From contig NZ_CADFGP010000057.1 of NCBI RefSeq assembly GCF_902833905.1, forward strand, positions 1 through 40,760: DNA of 40,760 bases, given 5' to 3'. Position 1 is the first letter of the stretch. The number at the start of each line of letters is the position of its first letter. Position numbers and translations under genes: made by a program. The DNA is from Paraburkholderia tuberum STM678. Its GTDB lineage: Bacteria > Pseudomonadota > Gammaproteobacteria > Burkholderiales > Burkholderiaceae. Below, in pieces: positions 1 through 8,005 of this stretch. A model generated the notes under the pieces. It searched no databases and was not told the origin of the DNA. It worked only from the letters and a program-made list of their open reading frames with translations.

Positions 1-412
1 AAATGAGCGTCGATTCGATTCGTTATCCAGAAAATTTGACGCGTCTTGATCTGCAAGCCGATCCGACAGTTCATTAATCAGCGTTTCCCTAGGATATACG
101 AGCTAAAAATGCCGTCAATTTATTTTTAGATTTTGGCAAAGCGGCATCGAGCGTGATGCCGCGTGTTTCGTCTACTGTTCATTCACTCCGCGAGACGTGC
201 GGTGATCTTCGCGGCGGTTCTGGTCGGCTTCAGCACAGGTGGCGAGTCGGCGTCGTGAAAGAACGCCGACGAAATCGCGCGCGACCGACGAATGGGCGCG
301 GCGCACGACGCGGCGCGGCCTGCATGCGCCGCGCGGCAAGTGGATCAAACCGGTTTGAGAAGCATGATTTGCCTCGCTTCAGGCGAGGCGGTCCGGGAAG
401 AGGCCCGTTGCC
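1..412. other. Gene-poor left edge
   Basis: No convincing gene was recognised here. A 24-codon open frame at 4-78 on the plus strand ends with TAA. It could be the tail of a gene entering from the left or chance. The longer plus-strand frames between 153 and 513 have composition typical of high-GC chance ORFs, and two overlap the cupin gene. The only structured element seen is the hairpin at 371-389. Confidence 0.4.
371..389 (-). terminator. Hairpin just downstream of the cupin gene, possible terminator
   Basis: A perfect 7-bp stem (GCCTCGC paired with GCGAGGC) with a 5-nt loop lies 24 nt beyond the stop codon of the minus-strand cupin gene. No T-run follows on the minus strand, so an intrinsic terminator is only possible. 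The position is what suggests 3'-end formation. Confidence 0.3.
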
Positions 413-829
413 TCACGCATCCTCGGACGGATCATAGGGCACCACGCGCTCATGCTCGTCCGCGTGATTGCGCGCGACGATCGCGCGCGCCGCGGCGTTC
501 GCGTCGAGATTGAACGGCTGATGCGGCACGCCCGGCGGAATGAACAGGAAGTCGCCCGGCTCGGTGATGACCGACTCGCGTAAGCCCGGGCCGTAGCGCG
601 TCTCGATCATGCCTTCGAGCATATAGATCGCGGTCTCGTAGTCGGCGTGAAAGTGCGGCTCCGCATGGCCGCCAGGCGGGACCACGACCATGTACATCGA
701 CAGCCCGGTGCTGCCCGCGGTGCTCGCCGAAATGCCGACGAAATAGGGCAGCCGCTGCATCGTCGCGATTTCCCGTTCGGGCCGCAGCTTGACCACCGGG
801 GCCCGCGCGTCGTGCGTAACGTTTGACAT
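413..829 (-). CDS. Cupin-domain protein
   Basis: Small single-domain beta-barrel protein of 138 residues, of the conserved cupin fold. Cupin motif 1 is clear around residues 54-73, with candidate metal ligands His59, His61 and Glu65. Motif 2 lies at 92-107 (GDF..PPGVPHQPFN) with His103 as the fourth ligand. The intact His/Glu set implies a bound divalent metal in the cytoplasm. No signal peptide or second domain is present. Such stand-alone cupins include oxygenases, isomerases and sugar-binding regulators, and the sequence does not tell which. The gene stands alone, divergent from the AhpD-like gene that starts 177 bp away. GGAGCGAC just before the ATG serves as ribosome binding site. Substrate unknown. 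Confidence 0.85.
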   Translation of the reverse strand: MSNVTHDARAPVVKLRPEREIATMQRLPYFVGISASTAGSTGLSMYMVVVPPGGHAEPHFHADYETAIYMLEGMIETRYGPGLRESVITEPGDFLFIPPGVPHQPFNLDANAAARAIVARNHADEHERVVPYDPSEDA

Positions 830-1006
830 GGTCGCTCCTTTCGTCGCCGCCGTGCCGGGCGGCTTAACGCATGCCGAGCTGAAAGTCTAGACGATACGGG
901 CGGCAATGTGGGACGTGATCGAGCGGACCTGGTGAAGCGCGGGCGAGCGCGAAATCGCGTTGCTACAATGGTCGGCATACCCCGACAGAGATCACGGAGA
1001 CAGCGC

Positions 1007-1612
1007 ATGGCCACGCTTCAGCCCATCAGCCGCTACCCGGTGCCCGAGCCGAGCGAGTGGCCCGAAGACATCAGTGCCCGCATTCTCGAAGTGCAGGAGA
1101 AAGCGGGTTTCGTGCCGAACGTGTTTCTGACGCTCGCGCATCGGCCCGACGAATTCCGCGCGTTCTTCGCTTATCACGATGCGTTGATGCTGAAAGAGGG
1201 CGGTCTAACGAAAGGCGAGCGGGAGATGATCGTGGTCGCGACGAGCGCGGTCAACGATTGTCTTTACTGCGTGGTCGCCCACGGCGCGATTCTGCGCATC
1301 TACGAAAAAGCGCCGCTGCTCGCCGATCAGGTCGCGGTCAATCACCGCAAGGCCGACATCACGGACCGCCAGAAGGCGATGCTCGATTTCGCGCTGAAGG
1401 TGTGCCGCGCGTCGGGCACGGTCGACGAAGAAGACTTCCAGACACTGCGCGGCCACGGCTTCACCGATGAAGACATCTGGGACATCGCGGCAATCACCGC
1501 GTTTTTCGGGCTGTCGAACCGGATGGCCAACGTAATCTCGATGCGTCCGAACGACGAGTTCTATCTGATGGGGCGTGTGCCGAAAGCCGCGGCGGATGCA
1601 CCGAAAAAGTAG
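1007..1612 (+). CDS. Peroxidase-related protein, AhpD/carboxymuconolactone decarboxylase-like
   Basis: A 201-residue alpha-helical protein of the AhpD-like superfamily, close to the 'uncharacterized peroxidase-related enzyme' group. Its CxxC redox pair is at Cys85 and Cys88 with a following His92 (NDCLYCVVAH), the arrangement used in AhpD for thiol-dependent peroxide reduction. The ATG at 1007 was chosen over an upstream in-frame ATG at 908. It has GGAGA about 7 nt upstream, and the protein then starts where family members do; residues added by the earlier start are Arg-rich and unlike a domain. Cytoplasmic, no signal peptide. It is divergent from the cupin gene and faces the broken MFS gene convergently. 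The precise electron donor and substrate cannot be read from the sequence. Confidence 0.85.
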   Translation: MATLQPISRYPVPEPSEWPEDISARILEVQEKAGFVPNVFLTLAHRPDEFRAFFAYHDALMLKEGGLTKGEREMIVVATSAVNDCLYCVVAHGAILRIYEKAPLLADQVAVNHRKADITDRQKAMLDFALKVCRASGTVDEEDFQTLRGHGFTDEDIWDIAAITAFFGLSNRMANVISMRPNDEFYLMGRVPKAAADAPKK

Positions 1613-1654
1613 CCTCGACTGGAATCGCTTCAGCATCTCTATCGGCAATTCGCA

Positions 1655-2936
1655 TCACGCCTGCGCGGGGCGAGACGAACGCCGCGCGGGCGTCATCACC
1701 ACGGTGTCGTCGATCGGGAAATGCAGCAGTGCCGCAATCAATCCCGCCGCGACCGTCGCTACCCATAGCAGTGAGTACGAGCCCGTCAGATCGAACACGA
1801 GGCCACCGAGCCACGCGCCGAGAAACGAGCCGATCTGATGGCTCAGAAAGCACACACGCCGAACAGGCTGCCGAGGTGACGCGTGCCGAACACCTTGGCG
1901 ACTAGCCCGCTCGTCAGCGGTACGGTGCCGAGCCACGTGAGGCCCATCACCGCCGCGAAAATCACCACGGACACAGCGCTTTTCGGCAGCGCGAAGAATG
2001 CGGCGATCGTCGCGCTGCGAATCAGATAAAGCCAGCCGAGCACATGATGTTGGCGGAACCGGCCGCCGAGCCAACCACATGCCCAACTGCCCGCCATGTT
2101 GAACAGGCCGATCAGCGCAAGCGCGGTGGCGCCCAGCCCGATCGGCATATGACACAGCGTCAGATACTCGGGCAGATGCGTCGCGATGAACGCGAGCTGA
2201 AAGCCGCAGGTGAAGAAGCCGAGCGTCAGCAAGCGGTAGCCGCGATGGCGCATCGCTTGTGACAGAACCTCGCGCAGCGGCGCCGCGGGCGCGTCCTCGA
2301 ACCGCGCCTGAGCCGTCGCGTGGATCGGCGCACGCCGGTCGAGCACGATGCCGAGCGGCGCGATCAGCAGCATGGCGAAAGCGAGCACGAATAGCGATGT
2401 CGCGATGCCCGAATGCAGCCGGATGCCTTGTACGAGCGGCACCATCAGCACCTGTCCGGCGGAGCCGCCGGCGCTGACGAGCCCCATCGCGACGCTGCGC
2501 TTCTCCGGCGACGCAACGCGGCCGACCGCTGGCAACACCACGCCGAAGGTCGTGCAGCTCACGCCGATGCCGACCAGCAATCCCATGCCGGTCACCAGCA
2601 GCGCACCGCTCGGGGCGACGCCGACAGCCCGAGGCCGGCCGCGAATGTCGAATCGCCGAACGCGACGACCGGCGCCGAGCCATAGCGATCCGCGGCCGCG
2701 CCCGCGAGCGGCTGCGCGAAGCCCCACACGAGGTTGTGCAGCGCGATCGCGAAAGCGATCAGCGTGACCGGCAGACCGCGGTCGAACGAGAACGGGCCGA
2801 TGAACAGGCCGAAGGTCTGGCGGATGCCCATCGCGGCGCTCAGGATCAGCGCACCGGCGACGATCACGAGCGTCGTGGTGACGGTCGTTGCGGGAGCGAG
2901 GGCGGGGGCGGGTTGCTTGCTATGGGTCGTCGACAT
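1655..2936 (-). pseudogene. MFS transporter with two frameshifts
   Basis: Three minus-strand frames join into one major facilitator protein of roughly 420 residues. The first frame (2936 to about 2620) encodes the N-terminus and first membrane helices. The second (about 2618 to 1855) covers the middle helices, including a stretch ending GTRHLGSLFGVC. The third (about 1851 to 1655) carries SHQIGSFLGAW and the last helices. The first break fits loss of one G near 2618, where GLSA should continue into VAPSGA. The second fits an extra TG in a TG repeat at 1851-1857 on the minus strand. A ribosome binding site (AGAGGAG) precedes the ATG at 2936. Sequencing error is possible, but two indels in one gene favour decay. 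Confidence 0.8.
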
Positions 2937-3018
2937 GGCGGCTCCTCTTTGGCCACCATCGTCGCAGCCCGCCGCGCAGCCGGCAAAGGAAAAGATTTCG
3001 ACGACAGGTGAGTGTGGC

Positions 3019-3212
3019 TCACCTATGCGCTGCTACGTCGTCGTCCGCCGCCGCGTCCGCATGCGCGTCGAAGGCCGCCGCCTCGTCGACGAGCCAACGT
3101 TTGAAATCGGCGAGCTCGGGCCGCCGGATCGCGCCGTCCGCATTCTCCGCGCTGACCAGCCAGTAGGCGGTAGTCGATGCGACGGTGGGCGCGCAGCCGG
3201 ACGTCAGCTTCC
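3019..3212 (-). pseudogene. 3' remnant of a LysR-type (GcvA-like) regulator
   Basis: A minus-strand frame ending with TGA at 3019 encodes a typical GcvA-type LysR C-terminus. It reads TAYWLVSAEN, followed about 15 residues on by FKRWLVDEAAAF and an Ala/Asp-rich tail. Homology fades beyond about 3212, and no helix-turn-helix or cofactor-binding part is seen upstream before the exoprotein gene. Only the last 60 or so codons remain, so it cannot act as a regulator. It may once have controlled the neighbouring MFS gene, now also broken. Confidence 0.55.
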
Positions 3213-3367
3213 CGCATCAGCGAACTCGCACTCCCGACCCCAACGAGACATCCGACCTTGGATTTGCAGTCGTCCGTTGCCAAGCGGGATCTGGCCATTC
3301 AGGAAACCGGTTCCGCGCACTGGCGATACCACGGCAACCGAGAGCCGCGTCGGAGTAATCGGCCCCC

Positions 3368-5863
3368 TCAAGGATCGAGTTGCCAACGCAGTACGGGATG
3401 GGTCGCGCCGGCCGGCAATGCCCAGACGCCGGTTGAACTGAAGTCGAACGTCGGGCCGAAGCTCGATGGCACGCTCATCTGCGCGGTGGTGAGTCCATTC
3501 GCGATCGGCACGGGGGTACCCGTGCCCACGCCGACCGTGGCTCCGGTTGTCTGCGTGTCCCAGAAGACGTCGTTGGCGATCGTGCCGGTATTGCTGGTCG
3601 CAACACCGAGCGCGGGCGGCCCCAAGCCTGGGATAATTTCCTGGACGACGTTGCCCGTCGCGAAGGATTGCTCGATCGTGCCGGTGTTGCTTTGAACGAG
3701 CGCGGCGCTCCCCGAGCCAAAGCAGGGCTCGCCGCCGCCGCCACCGCAGTAGTCGGGCGTGAACGTAACGGTCCCGGTCGCATATGACTGCGTAATCAGA
3801 CCGTCGTTCGTGCCTACCAGACCGCCGGCGCCTTGAGTGTGAGCAAAGGCATTCACGGTGCCCGGCCCAAACGGTGGCGGGATGTCCGGGCTTTGCGCTT
3901 CGTACGACTGCCGGATCACGCCGGTGCTGAAGTTGTATCCGACGAGGCCGCCCAACACGCCCTCGCTCACCATCGACGCGTCGCTGGACGAGCGTGTGAT
4001 CGTGCCGTAATTCGAGCCCACCAGGCCGCCGCTCATCGAATCGATCGAGACGAAAGGGTTAGACAGCGAAAGGCTGCCACTCGTCTGGGCATGCACGATC
4101 AGGCCGTCGTTGACGCCGGCCAGGACGCCAAAGGAGCCATAGCCGCTGATGCTTACGAAGCCATTTACGCTGACGTTGCGAACGACGGCCGTCGCGCCGA
4201 TCACACCGAACAGACCACTCGCTGCCGCGGGATTCGCCGGATCGCTTGTGGCGGGAACACTCTGCCTCGCATTCAGATTCGAGATCGTTTGGCCCATGCC
4301 GTCGAACTGTCCAGCGAACGGCGCGGCGCCTGTTCCGATCGGTACATAAAGACCTGCGCCGTAGCTTGGCGTGCTGATGTCGATGTCCTTGCCGAGCGCA
4401 TAGTCGCCGGCAAGATCGAGCGATATATTTTCCAGATCCGCGAGCGAATTGACGAGCCGGTAGCCGGTAATCTGAGTGATCAGTCCGCTGTCGGACGGTG
4501 CCGTCCAGGCCGTGTTGGCAAGCAGCGTCCCCGGTGCGTAGGTGCCGTTCATGTCGTACAGCGCGCTGACCGTCCCGGTGCTTTTCGACCAGTCGATCGT
4601 GCCGCCGTTCGTCACGCTGCCGCCGTTATCGATGCCCGTCGCGTCCGCGCGCAGCGTGAGGTCACCAGAACCCGTGTCGCGGATCTTCGTGCCCGACGAA
4701 AGCGCGACGTTATGGTAAGCCGCGAGCGTCAGCGCCGACGCACCGTGCCAGTCGATATCGGATGCGATCAGCAGGTCTCCGGCCGCACCATTGGCGCCGA
4801 TGGTCGTCAGGTCGACCGTGCTGCCCGCATTCAGGCTGCGCTCGAGCGAACGCGCGACTGAGGCGTCCACGGTGAGCGCTGGCGTCGCGATGTTCCATCG
4901 ACCGGCGTACACGGCCGCGCCTCTCTGGAACGACAGTCGCGCTGCCTCGGTATCAACCGTGCCTCCGCGGCCGTCAGCGTTCTTCGCCACGATCGCGCCT
5001 TGTTGCGACACCGTGCCGTCGTCCGCCACGAGCCACACGTGGCCGTCGCGAGTCGCCGTGCCCGTCGCACGGATGCGCGCGCCGCCGCCCGCGAGCGCGT
5101 ACACGTTGCCGTCCGCGGCTTGCAGGCTGATCTGCGCGGCGCGCGTGATACCCGAATCAATCACATTGCCCGCGCTGCCCGCCTGGACGAATACCTGTTG
5201 GCCGCTCGACGAGTCCTGCAGCAGCACCTTCGATCCGGCCGCGAATTCCGCCGTGCCCTCAGGCGCATTGACAGTTCCCGCGTTGATCACGGTCCGGGCG
5301 AGCAGGAACACGTCGCCGCCACTGGAGCTGATCTTCCCGAGATTCACGACTACTGCGTCCGAGTTGCCCGACAGGGTAAGCGCGCCGCCGTTCATGAACG
5401 CGCAGTCGCATGTGTCCAGCGTGGATGCAACGAAGCGTCCGCCCGTCGCCACCACGCCGGATCGACCCACGACGATGCCTTGCGGATTGATCACGTAGAC
5501 ACTGCCCGTGGCACTGAGCATGCCGAGGATCGCTGAGAGCGAGCCACCCGTCACCCGGTTCAGGGTTGCGCCCGTGCCGTTGGCGAACGTGACGCTGTTG
5601 TGCCTGCCGATCGAGAAGCTGTTCCAGTCGATCACACCGCGTGTCGAACCGGGTTGCGTGATCACGAGGCTGTTGCCCGCGCCCGCTATCGTGCCAGTGC
5701 CAGCGACGTAATGGCCGCCCTGCGGCAGGCTGCCCGCCGCGAACGCCACGGGTGTCAGGCAGAGTCCAGTCAGCGAAATGCCGATAGCGAGCCAGAGGTG
5801 TCCGCGCGAGTGCTGTCGATTCCGTGCGCGTCCCACGGACCGAGGTCGTTCCGGACGTGACAT
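3368..5863 (-). CDS. Haemagglutinin-type (TPS-domain) exoprotein with GLUG repeats
   Basis: An 831-residue secreted protein. Residues 1-42 form a long signal peptide: basic N-region, hydrophobic core, then VAFA before AGS. Next comes a TPS/haemagglutination-activity domain (about 45-290). It contains the NPQGI motif, a variant of the usual NPNGI that nucleates the beta-helix during two-partner secretion. The C-terminal third has several GLUG-type repeats (GGLVGxNxGxI), as in surface adhesins. The ATG at 5863 is preferred over an upstream in-frame ATG at 5881 because AAAGGGGG lies just ahead of it. No TpsB/FhaC outer-membrane partner is in the window, so export would need one encoded elsewhere. 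Far shorter than classical FHA and probably a small adhesin. Stands alone. Confidence 0.85.
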   Translation of the reverse strand: MSRPERPRSVGRARNRQHSRGHLWLAIGISLTGLCLTPVAFAAGSLPQGGHYVAGTGTIAGAGNSLVITQPGSTRGVIDWNSFSIGRHNSVTFANGTGATLNRVTGGSLSAILGMLSATGSVYVINPQGIVVGRSGVVATGGRFVASTLDTCDCAFMNGGALTLSGNSDAVVVNLGKISSSGGDVFLLARTVINAGTVNAPEGTAEFAAGSKVLLQDSSSGQQVFVQAGSAGNVIDSGITRAAQISLQAADGNVYALAGGGARIRATGTATRDGHVWLVADDGTVSQQGAIVAKNADGRGGTVDTEAARLSFQRGAAVYAGRWNIATPALTVDASVARSLERSLNAGSTVDLTTIGANGAAGDLLIASDIDWHGASALTLAAYHNVALSSGTKIRDTGSGDLTLRADATGIDNGGSVTNGGTIDWSKSTGTVSALYDMNGTYAPGTLLANTAWTAPSDSGLITQITGYRLVNSLADLENISLDLAGDYALGKDIDISTPSYGAGLYVPIGTGAAPFAGQFDGMGQTISNLNARQSVPATSDPANPAAASGLFGVIGATAVVRNVSVNGFVSISGYGSFGVLAGVNDGLIVHAQTSGSLSLSNPFVSIDSMSGGLVGSNYGTITRSSSDASMVSEGVLGGLVGYNFSTGVIRQSYEAQSPDIPPPFGPGTVNAFAHTQGAGGLVGTNDGLITQSYATGTVTFTPDYCGGGGGEPCFGSGSAALVQSNTGTIEQSFATGNVVQEIIPGLGPPALGVATSNTGTIANDVFWDTQTTGATVGVGTGTPVPIANGLTTAQMSVPSSFGPTFDFSSTGVWALPAGATHPVLRWQLDP

Positions 5864-5873
5864 ACAGCCCCCT

Positions 5874-5891
5874 TTCCGCATGCATGCGGAA
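5874..5891. promoter_or_regulatory. 18-bp perfect palindrome at the exoprotein ribosome binding site
   Basis: TTCCGCATGCATGCGGAA is a perfect palindrome that overlaps the A residues of the AAAGGGGG ribosome binding site for the exoprotein starting at 5863. It could be a repressor operator, or in the mRNA a hairpin touching the ribosome binding site. Either reading is inference from position and symmetry. Confidence 0.45.
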
Positions 5892-6110
5892 TGGCCGCCA
5901 ACGACCCGCGGAGCCGACCGGAGACGCGTGAGTCGCCGTGTCTGAAGAATAGCAGTTGGCGTCGCGCATGCATGCCGATATCTCAGCGTCGGGCGCCTTC
6001 TTGTGGGGCTTTTGTGCCATCTGACGCGTGGCGAGACTTATGATGCGCGTCGATAAGATCCGACGCCAAATTGCGTCAGGGCAACATGAGCAGCGACTGC
6101 GTCTTCTACT

Positions 6111-6350
6111 GTGTCGGTCTCAAGGTATCTCAGCAATCTGATCGAACAGGACCATCGCCACATCAAGTCCCGGACCAATGCCATGCTCGGCTTCAAGCGT
6201 TTCAGGAACGCCGCGATCACTCTGGCCGGCATTGAGTTGATGCATGGCATTAGCAAAGGCCAATTCAATCTCGCAAAGCTCGGCCTCAAAGATGCCACTG
6301 TACCCACCGTATGGAATGTGCCCACCGTATGGAATGCGGTCCTGTCTTAT
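6111..6350 (+). pseudogene. IS6-family transposase remnant (C-terminal part)
   Basis: The frame encodes the C-terminal catalytic end of an IS6-family DDE transposase. It includes the stretch around the catalytic Glu (LSNLIEQDHRHIKSR), then GFKRFRNAAITLAGIELMH and KGQFNLAKLGL. The N-terminal DNA-binding part and the two catalytic Asp residues are missing. The original end is disturbed by an 18-bp tandem duplication, and the frame then runs on to 6512 through sequence I do not recognise. Not functional. It lies between the exoprotein and the CaiB-like gene and marks an old insertion or deletion. Confidence 0.85.
6303..6338 (+). repeat. 18-bp tandem duplication inside the IS6 remnant
   Basis: Two adjacent copies of CCCACCGTATGGAATGTG, the second differing only at one position (C for T). 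They duplicate six residues (VPTVWN twice). The change keeps frame, so it is a small slippage or duplication event after the element had stopped being useful. Confidence 0.85.
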
Positions 6351-6558
6351 CAATTATCTGCGCCACGCAGGAAGTTTAAGCGCAAACGCCGGCAATCGGC
6401 GGCCCTGTGCCACTTAGCCAGGCTGTCCGCCGCAACCGGGTTGTATTGCGCCGGCCATCCGGAGCTCGTGCGCCGCCGCCTCGTCGATAAGGATGGGAGC
6501 CGCGAGGCTTAACGAATGGATCCCTACGACAGTTCATCGGCAGCGCATGCGCAAGACT

Positions 6559-7986
6559 TCAGGGCCAGCATGGGGGCGCGCTGCCTAGTGCGCTAGCCGG
6601 CAAATCCCAGTGCACGTCGACGCCGGCGATCCGCCACGGCGCCGCAATGCGGCGAGCCGGCCCCCATGGAGTCGATTCGATCGCCGCGCTCGCGTCGGCT
6701 GCGGATTCCGAGGCGAGCGAGGTATCGTCCCACGGTGCGTTGAAGTCGATGAGCAGTCTTGCGGTCCGGGCGAGCGAGAGTCGCGCGCGCGTCGCGATGC
6801 CGTGCTCGAGCCGGCGCTTCAGGCCGCGCAGCACCGCGGCCGCCACCAGATAGCCGGTGGCGTGGTCCAGCGCCTGCACCGGTAGCGGGACGGGCGAGGC
6901 GGATGCGCGCCAGCGCATTCCCGCGTCGGCGATGCCGCTGCTCATCTGCACCAGGCTATCGAAGCCGCGACGCATCCCCCAAGGTCCGCTCCAGCCGTAA
7001 GCATCGAGGCTGACGTCTACGAGCCCGCGAGCGAGGCGCTCGCGCGTGGCCGCGTCAAAGCCGAGCCGGTCGAGCGCGCCCGGGCGCAGGCCGTGCACGA
7101 GCACATCGGCGTCCGCCAGTAGCCCAGCAAACGTCGTATGTCCGGATAACGTTTTCAAGTCGAGCCGGGCGCAGCGCTTGCCGAGCGTGACGTCCGGCAC
7201 GGCGCCGGGCTCGTCCCAGTCCGGGGGATCGATGCGCAAGACCGTCGCGCCCAGGCCCGCAAGAAAGCGCGTAGCCGTCGGCCCGGCGAGCACGCGCGTC
7301 ACGTCGAGCACGCGCACGCCGTCAAGCGGTCGCTTGAGCGCGATGGGCCAGCCAGGCACGGTGCCAGTTGGCCCCTTGTCGTACGCGACGACCGGTTCGG
7401 CCGCTACCGCGCTGCCTTGTGGATGCGTACGCCACGCGTCGGCGTCGCGCATCTGCGCGGCACAACCGCCTGCATCGATGATCGCCTGTTCGAGGTCGGC
7501 GCCTTCCCATGTCGCGACGGCTGCGGCGGCCGCGTGGCGGTCGGCGACCGCGCCGAGCGTGCGACGCACGGCCGCCCGGTGATGAGCCGCGTTAGCATGC
7601 AGGCGGATCCAGCCATCGCGGGTCGGGTAGTCGCCCGTCAATGGATCGCGCAACGGGGGAACCTGCCAACCGTCCGGGCGCAGCGACGTCGCAAACCAGA
7701 ACGAGGCAAGCCGCCGGTCGACTTCGACAGCCGCGGGTTGGCGGGTCTGAAAGGGGGATGAAGTGGGCTCGTCCGAGAGCGAGCGCGCGGCGTGCGGATG
7801 CGCATGCGCGAGCAGTTCGTCGACTGCGAGCGCCGCGGCGGCGACCGACGCGGCGGCGAAGTCGGTGACTGCGAACGCCGACGGCAGACTGCCGGTGCCG
7901 CGAAAGGCGAGTCGGTCGACATCGTCGGCCTGGCCGCCGAGCGCATTCCACAGGGTGCGGGTCAGGGCGAGCGAGGCAGACGACAT
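6559..7986 (-). CDS. CaiB/BaiF-family CoA-transferase-like protein, catalytic Asp not evident
   Basis: A 475-residue protein of the class III CoA-transferase family. The C-terminal half begins with the family N-terminal signature (GVRVLDVTRVLAGPTATRF, then LGATVLRIDPP, residues about 222-255) and continues with GFDSLVQMSSGIA. The N-terminal 200 residues look like a partial second family repeat, as in two-half members. Where formyl-CoA transferase has its catalytic Asp, this protein reads RARLSLARTARLL, so the nucleophile appears replaced. It may have another activity or a structural role. The gene lies 19 bp downstream of the MHS symporter, so it is probably the last gene of the tcu-region operon. 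A CoA-transfer step on a tricarboxylate would be inference only. Confidence 0.75.
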   Translation of the reverse strand: MSSASLALTRTLWNALGGQADDVDRLAFRGTGSLPSAFAVTDFAAASVAAAALAVDELLAHAHPHAARSLSDEPTSSPFQTRQPAAVEVDRRLASFWFATSLRPDGWQVPPLRDPLTGDYPTRDGWIRLHANAAHHRAAVRRTLGAVADRHAAAAAVATWEGADLEQAIIDAGGCAAQMRDADAWRTHPQGSAVAAEPVVAYDKGPTGTVPGWPIALKRPLDGVRVLDVTRVLAGPTATRFLAGLGATVLRIDPPDWDEPGAVPDVTLGKRCARLDLKTLSGHTTFAGLLADADVLVHGLRPGALDRLGFDAATRERLARGLVDVSLDAYGWSGPWGMRRGFDSLVQMSSGIADAGMRWRASASPVPLPVQALDHATGYLVAAAVLRGLKRRLEHGIATRARLSLARTARLLIDFNAPWDDTSLASESAADASAAIESTPWGPARRIAAPWRIAGVDVHWDLPASALGSAPPCWP

Positions 7987-8005
7987 CGCGTTGCTCCTTG
8001 CCGAA

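Noticed and set aside
153..513. Plus-strand ORFs of 73-94 codons at the left edge
   Set aside because: Arg-rich composition, no domain, two overlap the cupin gene in antisense.
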